Shown here: piece by piece, positions 1-7,510 of the stretch | How the letters are laid out: every line of letters starts with the position of its first letter | Position numbering within the stretch: the stretch's first letter is position 1 | Assembly (NCBI RefSeq): GCF_001552135.1 | Contig: NZ_BCQP01000031.1 | Coordinates: 1-62,242 of the forward strand | DNA from: Actinomadura chibensis NBRC 106107 | GTDB taxonomy: Bacteria; Actinomycetota; Actinomycetes; Streptosporangiales; Streptosporangiaceae | Reading direction: 5' to 3' | DNA length: 62,242 nucleotides | Program-made: the position numbers and the translations under genes | The notes under the pieces: model-generated | Database searches by the model: none | Told to the model about the DNA's origin: nothing | The model's input: the letters and a program-made list of their open reading frames with translations, nothing else

Positions 1-2629
1 CCAGGGCGGCCATGCGCCGGTACACGGTGGGGCGGCTGAGCCCGGTCGCCTCGACCAGCGGCTCCCAGGCCACCGGCTCGCCTTCGGCGGCCTGCAGCAC
101 GGCGATGAGCAGCTCCTCAGCGGAGGGTCCCGGCGCGGCCGCCGTCGTGTCGTCGCCGCGGCTGTCGGCGGTGTCGTCGGCCGATGGGGCGGCCGGGGCG
201 TCCAGGCCCGGCGCGTCGTCGTGCGCGTCGTCGTGCGCGTCGTGCTGGGTGTCGTGCTGCGCGTCGTCCTGGGCACGGTCGTCGGCGCCGGTACCGCTGG
301 CCGTGTCGCTGGCCGTGTCGCTGGCCGTGTCGGTGTCCGGGGCGGTGTCCGGGGCGGCCTGGTAGGCGGTGTCGTAGGGCGCCTGCCCGGTCGTGGTCGT
401 GTCCTCGGCCCGCTCGCCGAGCCGGTCGCCGGACTGGTCGGTGTCTGGTCCCGGTGCGGCGGCCGCGGGGACGCCTTGCCGTTTGCAGGCCGTGACGACG
501 CGGTTGATCTCCCGGTCGGAGACGTAGGCGTTCTGCAGCCGCATCGGCTCGCCCGCGCCCATCGGCAGGAACAGCGCGTCGCCCTGGCCGAGGAGTTTCT
601 CGGCGCCGGTCTGGTCGAGGATGACGCGGCTGTCGGTGCCGGAGGAGGTGGCGAACGCCAGCCGGGACGGGACGTTGGCCTTGATCAGTCCGGTGACCAC
701 GTTCACGCTGGGTCGTTGGGTGGCCAGGACCAGGTGGATCCCGGCGGCGCGGGCGAGCTGGGTGATCCGCACGATGGAGTCTTCGACGTCCTTGGGCGCG
801 ATCATCATCAGGTCGGCCAGCTCGTCCACGACCACCAGCAAGAACGGCATCGGCTCGGCCCGCTCGCCCTGGGCCGTGCGGGTGATCGTCCCGGCGGTCA
901 CTGCGGCGTTGTATTCGTCGATGTTGCGGACCCCGGCCGCGGCCAGCTCGTCGTAGCGGCGGTCCATCTCACCGGCGACCCACTCCAGCGCCTCGGCGGC
1001 CTTGCGCGGGTTGGTGATGATCGGAGTGAGCAGGTGCGGGATGCCCCGGTAGGGAGTCAGCTCGACCCGCTTGGGGTCGATGAGGATCATCCGCACCTCG
1101 GCCGGGGTGGCGCGCATCAGCACCGAGGTGATCAGCCCGTTGATGCAGGTCGACTTGCCCGCGCCGGTCGCCCCGGCGATCAGCAGGTGCGGCATCTTGG
1201 CCAGGTTCGCCAGCACGGTGCGGCCTTCGACGTCCCGGCCAAGGCCGACGATCAGCGGGTGCCGCTCGGACTGGGCGATCTTGGAGCGGAGCACGTCGCC
1301 GAGGCTGACGACGTCCTTGACGGCGTTGGGGATCTCCACGCCGACCACGGACTTACCGGGGATGGGCGCCTGCATCCGCAGCGCGACCGCGCGGGTGGCC
1401 AGCGCGAGCGTCTTTTGCAGGGCGGTGATCTTCTCGACCTTCACGCCGGGCGCGGGCGCGATCTCATACCGGGTGACGGTGGGCCCACGGGTGTACCCGG
1501 TCACCTTGGCGTCCACGTTGTGGTCTGCCAGGACCTTGGTGATCCGTTCACACACCCGGTCGGCCTCACGGCCCCCGCCGGTGGCCGGGGGCTGGGACTT
1601 GAGCAGGTCATCGGCGGGCAACGCGTAGCGCGGCGCCACCGCCCGGGCGGCGTCGCCGTCCTCGCCCTGGGGCTCGTTGTGGCCGGTGGTCTGGGCGGCG
1701 TCGTCGGCTAGGACCGGCACACCGCCGGGCGGGGTGACGTCGCCGACCGGCCGCGCGGCCGCCGTGCTGGGCGCCGTGGCGGCGGTCGTGGCGGGCACCG
1801 ACACGGCCTCGCCGTGGTCGTCGTGGCCCTGGTCGACGTCGTCGGCGAGGCGGTCGCGGCCCGCTTCGGTCTCGGCGCGGCGGCCGAGCCACCACGCGCC
1901 CGCCAGCCCACCGGCGATCACCACCACCAGCACCAGCGGCATCCGCATCGCGACCTGCCAGCCCAACACCACGGCCGCGGCCGAGCCGCCACCGCGCGCC
2001 CACCGGATCCGGGTCCGGGTCGAGGCGATCTCGGCAGCGGTCGGCTCGACGTCCTCGGCCCGCACCCGCACCGACCGCGCCGCCGCCCGCGGCGTCCGCG
2101 AGGACCGGCCACCGCGCCGCTCAGCGGTCGCCTGGCGGGTCCGCTGCCGCTCCTCCTGCTCAGCCTCGGCCTCATTCCGGAGCCGCTCGGCGACGCGCTC
2201 AGCGGCCCGCTCGGCCAACTCGTCCGCGGTCAGGTCCGCCGCGGTGACCCACACCCGCCACCGCACGACGCCCACCCGCGCACCGACCTTGACGCGGGCG
2301 CCCTGCCGGGCCGCCCAACCCGCCACCGCCGGATCGGCGGAAGTCGCGGCCGCCGGAGCGGACTCAGCGTCGGGCTCGTCCCCGTACGGGGACACCGGCG
2401 GAGGCTCGTCACGCTCGCGCCAGTTCTGGACGGCGTCGTGCACCACGTCCAGGACCCCGGGCCGGTACCGGCGCGGCACCGCCGCCTCGTCCCCCGCCGC
2501 GGCGGGGGCGGTCTGCTGCGCAGCCGACCGCCCGGCGCGCGGGCTGTTCTTGTTCAGGTCCACCGGGCTAGGGCCTGGCTTTGGCTCGGGACGACGCTCG
2601 TCGGGGTCGTCGTTGGGCTGCACGATCAC
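1..2629 (-). CDS. FtsK/SpoIIIE-type conjugative DNA translocase (partial, 3' end outside window)
   Basis: The reading frame opens at a GTG that overlaps the stop of the 91-aa gene upstream (GTGA) and stays open for 876 codons to the window edge. The N-terminal 210 residues are charged and Pro/Ala-rich. One or two membrane segments follow near residues 220-255, then an FtsK motor domain with Walker A GATGAGKST around residue 490 and Walker B VVVDELADL around residue 600. A repetitive Asp/Thr/Ala/His linker (DTAS and HDDA repeats) leads to a winged-helix-like segment (LVEATGLSRPTVYRRM) at the edge, comparable to the gamma DNA-recognition domain. In AICEs such proteins (TraSA/TraB) form a hexameric pump that moves double-stranded DNA between mycelia. 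The coding assignment is certain; the stop lies beyond the window. Confidence 0.9.
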   Translation of the reverse strand, partial: MIVQPNDDPDERRPEPKPGPSPVDLNKNSPRAGRSAAQQTAPAAAGDEAAVPRRYRPGVLDVVHDAVQNWRERDEPPPVSPYGDEPDAESAPAAATSADPAVAGWAARQGARVKVGARVGVVRWRVWVTAADLTADELAERAAERVAERLRNEAEAEQEERQRTRQATAERRGGRSSRTPRAAARSVRVRAEDVEPTAAEIASTRTRIRWARGGGSAAAVVLGWQVAMRMPLVLVVVIAGGLAGAWWLGRRAETEAGRDRLADDVDQGHDDHGEAVSVPATTAATAPSTAAARPVGDVTPPGGVPVLADDAAQTTGHNEPQGEDGDAARAVAPRYALPADDLLKSQPPATGGGREADRVCERITKVLADHNVDAKVTGYTRGPTVTRYEIAPAPGVKVEKITALQKTLALATRAVALRMQAPIPGKSVVGVEIPNAVKDVVSLGDVLRSKIAQSERHPLIVGLGRDVEGRTVLANLAKMPHLLIAGATGAGKSTCINGLITSVLMRATPAEVRMILIDPKRVELTPYRGIPHLLTPIITNPRKAAEALEWVAGEMDRRYDELAAAGVRNIDEYNAAVTAGTITRTAQGERAEPMPFLLVVVDELADLMMIAPKDVEDSIVRITQLARAAGIHLVLATQRPSVNVVTGLIKANVPSRLAFATSSGTDSRVILDQTGAEKLLGQGDALFLPMGAGEPMRLQNAYVSDREINRVVTACKRQGVPAAAAPGPDTDQSGDRLGERAEDTTTTGQAPYDTAYQAAPDTAPDTDTASDTASDTASGTGADDRAQDDAQHDTQHDAHDDAHDDAPGLDAPAAPSADDTADSRGDDTTAAAPGPSAEELLIAVLQAAEGEPVAWEPLVEATGLSRPTVYRRMAAL

Positions 2630-2901
2630 GACCGGTCTCCTTGCAGGGTGGTCAGGTGGTCGATCTGGTCGGCGAGGCGGTCGGCGATCTCCTCGGCCAG
2701 TCGCTCGGCCTCGGCTTCGGGCAGGTCGCGGATCAGGGCGCGCCACTGGTCCCACGCCGTCGCGGCGCGGTCGGTCGCGGTGGCGGCCGCCGAGCGCTTG
2801 GCGGCGAAGAACTCCCGGCGGTTGTCGGCCCGGCGGCGCGCTTGGCGAAGCTCACGCGCCGTAGCGGGCCGGGCCGGGACGGCGTCAGGGTCGAAGGTCA
2901 T
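2626..2901 (-). CDS. Small charged helical protein preceding the translocase
   Basis: 91 aa, rich in Ala, Arg, Glu and Asp, with no membrane segment and no recognised domain. The middle and C-terminal parts (around residues 15-85) look like long amphipathic helices, possibly a coiled coil. The stop codon overlaps the GTG start of the translocase gene, so the two are probably translationally coupled and the protein may be an accessory of DNA transfer. The 244 bp upstream hold an unusual repeat cluster. Function unknown; the gene itself is well supported by the coupling and by continuous coding character. Confidence 0.7.
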   Translation of the reverse strand: MTFDPDAVPARPATARELRQARRRADNRREFFAAKRSAAATATDRAATAWDQWRALIRDLPEAEAERLAEEIADRLADQIDHLTTLQGDRS

Positions 2902-2934
2902 CCGGTGTCCCCTCCCGGGGGCGGTCTGGCGGGC

Positions 2935-3038
2935 TGTCTCAACGGGGCTGTCTCAGAAGGGGCTCGCGCGCGCGCATACGCGCGCGCCTTAGAGCGTGTC
3001 AAGAGGGGGAGCGAGACGGTGAGACGAGACGGTGAGAC
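2935..3038. promoter_or_regulatory. Repeat cluster with hairpin upstream of transfer genes (candidate clt/oriT or operator)
   Basis: Two TGTCTCA motifs (2935-2941, 2949-2955) face two complementary TGAGAC motifs. The latter lie in a perfect tandem duplication of the 13-mer GAGACGGTGAGAC (3013-3025 and 3026-3038). Between the pairs lies a perfect 9-bp GC hairpin with loop CATA (2966-2987). The non-coding gap sits next to the translocase operon. Single-protein translocases of this class recognise short repeated sequences (clt) near tra, so this is a reasonable candidate, but a repressor operator for tra is equally possible. Confidence 0.45.
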
Positions 3039-3145
3039 ACCGCCCGAGACGGGAGCCATCCGGGGCCGGGGGCGGCGGCGCGGAGACCAAGAGGGACATC
3101 GCCCCGGACCGCCGCCCGCTCACTGCCTGTCACCACCGCGCGGTG

Positions 3146-3535
3146 TCAGCGGCCGGTTCCCGAGCCCGAGCCGCTGCCCGAGCCGCCGGTGGTGGTGACG
3201 GTGCTGAACATCGACTGCATGCCGGTGCCGAGAGACGCCGAGACCTGCCGGGCCATCAGTCCGAACAGCGACCCGGCCAACAGCACCCCGGCGACGAACG
3301 AGACCACGACGTGGGTGGGCTTGGCCTTCTTGTGCTTGAGGATGTACCAGAGGAACGCCAGGACCACGAGGATCATGATCGTGCCGCCCTCGGCCTCGCC
3401 CGGAAGCTGCGCGGGCGCCTGCTGCGGCGCCTCGGCCAGCACCAACGCCGTGGGCTGACCAGCCGGAACCGCCGGGTGTCCGGTCGCCTGGACAGCGGCG
3501 ACCGCCCCGGCCTGGGTGACGGTGAATGCCATCAT
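3146..3535 (-). CDS. Small two-segment membrane protein of the element
   Basis: 129 aa. After a soluble N-terminus of about 50 residues there are two hydrophobic segments (about 52-66 and 77-94) separated by a basic loop KHKKAKPTH, then a Gly/Ser-rich tail. A good ribosome binding site (GAAGGAGC) precedes the start; either of two adjacent ATG codons could be used. Small two-helix membrane proteins are common in AICE transfer regions and some are thought to help plasmid spread through the mycelium (Spd proteins), but no specific family is recognisable here. It stands alone between a terminator upstream and the repeat cluster downstream, so it likely has its own promoter. Confidence 0.75.
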   Translation of the reverse strand: MMAFTVTQAGAVAAVQATGHPAVPAGQPTALVLAEAPQQAPAQLPGEAEGGTIMILVVLAFLWYILKHKKAKPTHVVVSFVAGVLLAGSLFGLMARQVSASLGTGMQSMFSTVTTTGGSGSGSGSGTGR

Positions 3536-3571
3536 TGGAAGCTCCTTCGGAAGGGTTGATCCGTTGGGTGG

Positions 3572-3600
3572 CGGGGCCGGTCGGTCCAGGACCGGCCCCG
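3572..3600 (-). terminator. Hairpin terminator ending the upstream transfer operon
   Basis: Perfect 11-bp GC-rich inverted repeat CGGGGCCGGTC / GACCGGCCCCG with a 7-nt loop. It lies just downstream (minus direction) of the 45-aa gene and before the ribosome binding site of the 129-aa membrane protein gene. There is no strong U tract, as is usual in high-GC actinobacteria. Confidence 0.7.
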
Positions 3601-3624
3601 CGTCTTACCTGCTCAGCGGGCGGG

Positions 3625-3762
3625 TCAGCGGGCGGGTGTGGTGAACTCGCCGTGCTGGGAGCACCGCCACACGTCGCGGCTGCGGCCTGAGCCGCCCCGG
3701 CGGCCGCCGTAGCTGACCCGGGCGGCGGTTCCGCAGCTCGGGCAGCACGCCTTCCCGGTCAC
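3625..3762 (-). CDS. 45-aa zinc-ribbon-like protein
   Basis: The frame starts with GTG overlapping the TGA of the preceding 38-aa ORF (GTGA) and encodes 45 residues. It has a CCPSCG knuckle near the N-terminus and a second Cys/His pair (WRCSQHGEF) near the C-terminus, arranged like half-complete treble-clef or zinc-ribbon proteins of phage and plasmid origin. Central residues are Gly/Arg-rich. It is probably a small metal-binding nucleic-acid-interacting protein, which is inference. It is short but supported by overlap coupling and paired Cys motifs, and is followed by a clear terminator. Confidence 0.6.
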   Translation of the reverse strand: MTGKACCPSCGTAARVSYGGRRGGSGRSRDVWRCSQHGEFTTPAR

Positions 3763-3875
3763 TTGCCGCTCCGCTTCTTGTCGTAGGCGTCCCGCACGCT
3801 CTGCGGCTCGCCCCTGGACGCCGGTCCGCCGCCGCTGCTGACGGTTCCGCCGCTGCTGCTGCGCTGGTCGGCCAT
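3759..3875 (-). CDS. 38-aa hydrophilic peptide
   Basis: The frame is open to an upstream start at 3977, but the ATG at 3875 is chosen because a strong Shine-Dalgarno (AGAGGCAGG) lies directly before it. The product is Ser/Gly-rich with a basic C-terminus (RDAYDKKRSGK). The stop overlaps the GTG of the 45-aa zinc-ribbon gene. No family recognised; similar short basic ORFs are frequent in the spread operon of AICEs. Confidence 0.5.
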   Translation of the reverse strand: MADQRSSSGGTVSSGGGPASRGEPQSVRDAYDKKRSGK

Positions 3876-3987
3876 ACTGGGACCTGCCTCTCTTGAGGTG
3901 GCCTCGCCGGTGATCTTTGCTAGGGACTTCCGGCGGGGCCTTTCGCCTGCCCGGGGGCGGGATTGCCCGCCGAGCACGGGCGGTGGC

Positions 3988-4437
3988 TCACGCGATCACC
4001 GCCACGCCGAGTGCGATCCCGACCAGGACCAGGCCCACGATCAGCAGGTCGATCGCCCGGCGCAGGCGACGCTGCTTGACCAAGACCAGCTCGGACAGGA
4101 ACCGCAGGTCAGTAGAGGTTTCGTTGGGGGTCCACCCGGCGAACGCCGTGGTGATCTGAGCCGGGGTCATCACCGCGTAACGCACGAACCCCGACGTGCC
4201 GAGCCGCGGCCGCAACACCCCGACCAGCAGCACCACCGCCGACGCGGCCAACGCCACCCCGGCCAGCGCCAGGACCACCCGGACCGCCAGCGGCGCGCGT
4301 CCGATCTGGCTGGTCAGGATCGCCATCACCGCGCCGACCACGGCCGTGAGCGTGCCGCACTTGGCGTCCAGCCGGGCCTGCTCACCGCGGACCGCGGCCA
4401 GCTCGGCGTCGATCGGCTTCAAGGTCGGCGCGGTCAT
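3988..4437 (-). CDS. PycTM-like membrane protein (Pycsar effector family, orphan)
   Basis: 149 aa. An N-terminal amphipathic helix with a LDAKCG motif corresponds to the conserved ADxKA region of the PycTM (Pycsar effector) family. It is followed by a membrane segment at about 29-45, a second at about 52-75, a soluble linker (80-125) and a C-terminal membrane segment (128-148). In Pycsar systems such effectors are opened by cCMP or cUMP made by a uridylate/cytidylate cyclase and damage the membrane. No cyclase gene is present nearby, so this is an orphan; in AICEs such proteins are also annotated as integral membrane transfer proteins. The start ATG overlaps the upstream stop (ATGA). Family call by motif and topology; activity uncertain. 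Confidence 0.65.
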   Translation of the reverse strand: MTAPTLKPIDAELAAVRGEQARLDAKCGTLTAVVGAVMAILTSQIGRAPLAVRVVLALAGVALAASAVVLLVGVLRPRLGTSGFVRYAVMTPAQITTAFAGWTPNETSTDLRFLSELVLVKQRRLRRAIDLLIVGLVLVGIALGVAVIA

Positions 4438-4760
4438 CGCGGGTCTTCCAACCCGGCCGCGACGGCCAGGCCCTCGGCCACCAGCGCGTCAGGGACCGCG
4501 CCGTCCGGCGGCAACAGGCCGATCTCGTCCAGGTACCCGGCCAGGTGACCGGCCCGCTGCGGCGTCCCGGTCCGGGTCTCGGCGACCTCGGCGCGGGCCC
4601 GCGCGAGCAGCTCCACGTAGGCCACGTGCATCTCGGCGTACCGCAACCGCCACGCCTCGGCGTCACGGCGCGCCCTGCTCAGCGCCTTGCGCAACTGCCC
4701 GGGGCTGCGCAACAAGGCCAGCGGGGACGGCGCCGGGCTCGCGCTCTTGACCGCCATCAC
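4434..4760 (-). CDS. Hypothetical 108-aa helical protein of the spread operon
   Basis: 108 aa with an Arg/Ala-rich helical core (about 20-65) and an acidic C-terminal part containing YLDEIGLLPPDG. No membrane segment. It overlaps the genes on both sides (GTGA with the SpdB2-like gene upstream, ATGA with the PycTM-like gene downstream), so it is co-translated with them. Start may be GTG 4760 or the ATG one codon later. No family recognised; position in the operon suggests an accessory role in intramycelial spread or element maintenance. Confidence 0.65.
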   Translation of the reverse strand: MMAVKSASPAPSPLALLRSPGQLRKALSRARRDAEAWRLRYAEMHVAYVELLARARAEVAETRTGTPQRAGHLAGYLDEIGLLPPDGAVPDALVAEGLAVAAGLEDPR

Positions 4761-6139
4761 CGCGCACCCCCCGCCAGCACCGTCAGCGCACGGTCGCCCT
4801 GGTCGCCGGACTCGACAGCCGACCCGGGCGTCAGGCTTCCGCCGAGACCGGCCAGCTCCAGCACCCGCTTGGCGCGGTCGCGTCCGACGCCGAGCGTGCG
4901 CTCGACCGCGCGCACCGACACCGGCTCCAACTCGCCCGACTCCACCAGCTCGGCCAGCCGCGCGCTCAGCTCCTCATCGGTGCGGCTGCGGTTGGCGCTG
5001 GCACGCCGACGCGCGGTCGGCGGAACCCGCACACCCCGGTTCGGACGCACCTCACCGCGGTTGGCAGACGGCCCGCCCGACGCCTCCGCGCCGTCCTGGC
5101 GCGGCCGCTCGCCGCCCCGGTCAGCCCGCGTTCGTGACGCATCCCGTCCAGACGACTCAACGGGCCCTACGGGCTGCGGACGGGCCACCAAGGGCAGCCC
5201 AACACGATCACCGCGCAAGACCGGCCACACCACCGCCGGACGCACCTCGGACGCAGCCCCAGACGCAGCGGCGAACGCGGGCACGGGCACGGGCACGGGC
5301 GGGACGCTCAGGTCCATCTCGGCTAGCCGGGGCACCGGGCTGCCGTCTGCGTCGCGCCAGGGGTCGGCGGAGCTGATCGACCGGTCGATCACGCCGATCA
5401 GGTGCGCGGTGACCGCCGCGCCGACCGGGCCGAGCGCGTGCGCGAACATCGCGCCCGGCACCGCCCACCCCGACATGTGCGGCCCGTCACCGACCGGGAC
5501 GGCCGCGATCAGGTTCAGGAACACCGACGTGGTCAGGCACCCGATCCCGATCCGCTCGGCCGAGGCAGCCAGCTCCCCGCCGGAGGCCGACAGGCGGGCG
5601 CGGGCGATGATGATCCAGCACACCGCGCCGATCAGCAGCGCCTCCAGCCCCCACAGCGCCCACCACACCGGCGAGCCGGAGTCGACGGCCATCAGCCGGG
5701 CCGCGCCCTGCTGCACCCCGGTCGTCGACCAGACCCCGAACCCGACCAGCACCGGCACCAAAACGCGCAGGTTCAACCGGCGCAGCCACTCCAACCGCAG
5801 CGCCCGCGCCTCACCCGACCGCGCCATGTCCGCCCGGACCCGAGTCCGCGCACCGTTCGCGCGGAACTCCCGAAACATCCGCGCCAGCTCGGCGTCGGCC
5901 TGGACATCGGCCTCACGCTCGGCCCGCGCCAACTCGGCCAGCCGCGTCTCCTCGGCCACGTCCGCCCGCGCCCGGCCGTGACCGGCCTCAGCCCGCGCCC
6001 GCGCCAACTCGTCGGCCCGCCGCGCGTCCGCCAGCTCCCGCCGCCGCGCCAACTCCCGCGCCAACTCCTCGGGCACCTGGACTTCGGGCAGCGCCTCGTC
6101 TTCGGCCTGCCGCCGCCCGCTGAGAATCCTCGCCGTCAC
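4757..6139 (-). CDS. DUF2637/SpdB2-like membrane spread protein
   Basis: 460 aa from a GTG at 6139 that overlaps the upstream stop (GTGA) and sits at proper distance from GGGAGG; a GTG three codons earlier is too close to that site. The N-terminal 120 residues are highly charged (Glu/Arg/Ala coiled coil). Four membrane segments follow (about 125-140, 162-182, 200-217, 225-247). A disordered Pro/Arg-rich linker leads to a C-terminal helix-turn-helix-like stretch (VRAVERTLGVGRDRAKRVLEL). This layout is that of the DUF2637 proteins of Streptomyces plasmids and AICEs (SpdB2), which act with the translocase to spread the element within the mycelium. Assignment rests on topology, HTH-like tail and context. 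Confidence 0.75.
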   Translation of the reverse strand: MTARILSGRRQAEDEALPEVQVPEELARELARRRELADARRADELARARAEAGHGRARADVAEETRLAELARAEREADVQADAELARMFREFRANGARTRVRADMARSGEARALRLEWLRRLNLRVLVPVLVGFGVWSTTGVQQGAARLMAVDSGSPVWWALWGLEALLIGAVCWIIIARARLSASGGELAASAERIGIGCLTTSVFLNLIAAVPVGDGPHMSGWAVPGAMFAHALGPVGAAVTAHLIGVIDRSISSADPWRDADGSPVPRLAEMDLSVPPVPVPVPAFAAASGAASEVRPAVVWPVLRGDRVGLPLVARPQPVGPVESSGRDASRTRADRGGERPRQDGAEASGGPSANRGEVRPNRGVRVPPTARRRASANRSRTDEELSARLAELVESGELEPVSVRAVERTLGVGRDRAKRVLELAGLGGSLTPGSAVESGDQGDRALTVLAGGAR

Positions 6140-6765
6140 CGCGGCCACCTCCCGTCCAGCACGTCCAGGACCGGCCGCACGATGTGGTTCAGCTCGGCGG
6201 CCAGGACCTGCACCGTCAGCTGGGCCCGGCCCACCACGTCGTCGCGCGGGTCGGCCGGAGCCTCCGGCATCCGGTCGAGCGTGACCGGGAAGGTCACAGC
6301 AAGGCTGGCCTGCAGGAACGGCGACTCGGTCACGTCCTTTTCACTCGGGTGGACGAAGTCGTAGCCCTTCCCGCGCAGCTCGGTGGGCCAGTCGCGCCAG
6401 CGCGGGCCGCGCTGCCAGCCCGACGAGTGGGCCAGCTCCGCCGGCCAGGGCGCCACCAGACTCACCGTCGCGATCAGCGACCCGTCCCAGTTGCTGCGCT
6501 CCACCCGTACGCCCAGCACCCGCGACTTGTGACGGACGTAGCCGGGCACCATCACCGGCCCGGTCGCCGTCCGCCAGGCCGCCGCCGCGAACTCCGCCAG
6601 CCGGATCGACGACTCGTCCCCGTCGTCCCAGCACTCGGCGAACGCGATGTCCAGCCGGTCCCGGACGTAGGCGCCGTACCGGGACACGCCGTCGCTGGCG
6701 TTCTGCCGGTCGTAGTCCTCATCGACCCAGAACGGGGCCGTGAAGCTGTCAGAATGAGAGTTCAT
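6136..6765 (-). CDS. Hypothetical AICE protein, 209 aa
   Basis: 209 aa, soluble, acidic, Trp-rich, with no membrane segment. A good ribosome binding site (GGGAGG) lies nine bases before the ATG. It belongs to the leftward transfer operon: the stop overlaps the start of the SpdB2-like gene. The stretch from about 85 to 140 (VERSNWDGSLIATVSLVAPWPAEL...) looks beta-rich and the end (about 180-205) helical. No catalytic motif or known family could be recognised. Clearly a real gene from coupling and codon use; function unknown. Confidence 0.75.
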   Translation of the reverse strand: MNSHSDSFTAPFWVDEDYDRQNASDGVSRYGAYVRDRLDIAFAECWDDGDESSIRLAEFAAAAWRTATGPVMVPGYVRHKSRVLGVRVERSNWDGSLIATVSLVAPWPAELAHSSGWQRGPRWRDWPTELRGKGYDFVHPSEKDVTESPFLQASLAVTFPVTLDRMPEAPADPRDDVVGRAQLTVQVLAAELNHIVRPVLDVLDGRWPR

Positions 6766-6834
6766 CGGGTTGGACCTCCCAAGGTCCGATCAAGGTCCTC
6801 GTCCGGCGGTTGCGTCGCCAGGACGAGGGCCGCT

Positions 6835-7077
6835 CTACGTTCCAGAGCTCGTGAACCGCGCCTCCACGTACACGCGCACGTTCCGAGACGCGCGGCGGCA
6901 CGGGTACGCCTTCGACACCTCGACCACGTCGAACACCTCCGCCAGCACCTCAGTGTCCGCCGCCACCTCCTCCGGCAGACCGATCAGCCGGATCAGCAAC
7001 CCCGACACCAGCGCCGAACCGGCAGTCTCGGTGGTCACAGCCACCTCGGGGACGAGCTTGCTGTGGGCGCGGGCCAT
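6835..7077 (-). CDS. Hypothetical 80-aa protein downstream of the Xis-like gene
   Basis: 80 aa; the ATG shares one base with the stop of the Xis-like gene (TGATG), pointing to coupled translation. Residues 1-50 contain a short hydrophobic helix region (SALVSGLLIRLIGL) and an acidic stretch; the end is basic (CRRASRNVRVYVEARF) and beta-like. No family recognised. It may be a small partner of the HTH protein, which is inference from position only. Confidence 0.6.
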   Translation of the reverse strand: MARAHSKLVPEVAVTTETAGSALVSGLLIRLIGLPEEVAADTEVLAEVFDVVEVSKAYPCRRASRNVRVYVEARFTSSGT

Positions 7078-7283
7078 CAGCGGGCCTCGCTCTCCAGCAA
7101 CGCGATGTACTCGGCGATCGCCGAACCCGGGATCCGCCGCGAACGACCCTCCCGAACCGACCGCAGCCGACCCGACCGGATCAGCTCGTAGATCACCGAC
7201 CGAGACAGCGACAGCAACTCCATCGCCTCACTGACCCGGTACAACCGGGCTGGCGAAGCCGCCTGAACAGGGGGACTGGTCAC
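7077..7283 (-). CDS. Xis/AlpA-like helix-turn-helix DNA-binding protein
   Basis: 68 aa, starting at GTG with GGAGG about ten bases upstream. It is almost entirely a MerR-like winged HTH of the excisionase family: LYRVSEAMELLSLSRSVIYELIRSGRLRSVREGRSRRIPGSAI spans the recognition helix and the wing. Proteins of this type bend DNA at att sites for excision or activate the transfer operon. Here it is the first gene of the leftward operon and not next to an integrase, so it could be a regulator rather than a true Xis. It faces the KorSA-like gene across a 227-bp divergent promoter region. Confidence 0.8.
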   Translation of the reverse strand: MTSPPVQAASPARLYRVSEAMELLSLSRSVIYELIRSGRLRSVREGRSRRIPGSAIAEYIALLESEAR

Positions 7284-7384
7284 GATGGGGGTACCTCCAG
7301 AGTTTTGAGGCCCGGCACGTTGCCGAGGGCCCTTCCTTGCTGGTTCGCAAGCGTCCGTGGTCGGTTGCTTGCACCGGTGCGGAG

Positions 7385-7404
7385 CTTAACACATATGTCA
7401 TAAG
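7385..7404. promoter_or_regulatory. Imperfect palindrome in the divergent xis-like/gntR region (candidate KorSA operator)
   Basis: CTTAACACATATGTCATAAG is a 20-bp inverted repeat with 8 of 10 pairs matching and an ACATATGT core. It is the most AT-rich stretch of the 227-bp gap between the leftward transfer operon and the rightward GntR-Nudix operon. A repressor bound here could block both promoters. Binding by the adjacent GntR protein is inference. Confidence 0.45.
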
Positions 7405-7510
7405 TGCCAAGGGCTTGCGGCAATCAGCGTCCTGACCAGTAGAAACAGAACGCAAGCGGCGCAGGCGCTAGGGTTGCGGTCATAAGCTCCTGCAGCTCGG
7501 AGGAGAGACC

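Noticed and set aside
221..1711. Open frame on the plus strand opposite the FtsK gene
   Set aside because: Codon-aligned antisense of the translocase; the minus strand carries Walker A, Walker B and winged-helix motifs and the operon overlap.
3988..6148. Complete Pycsar defence operon
   Set aside because: The adjacent genes are SpdB2-like and a small helical protein; none has a nucleotide cyclase motif, so only an orphan effector-like protein can be claimed.
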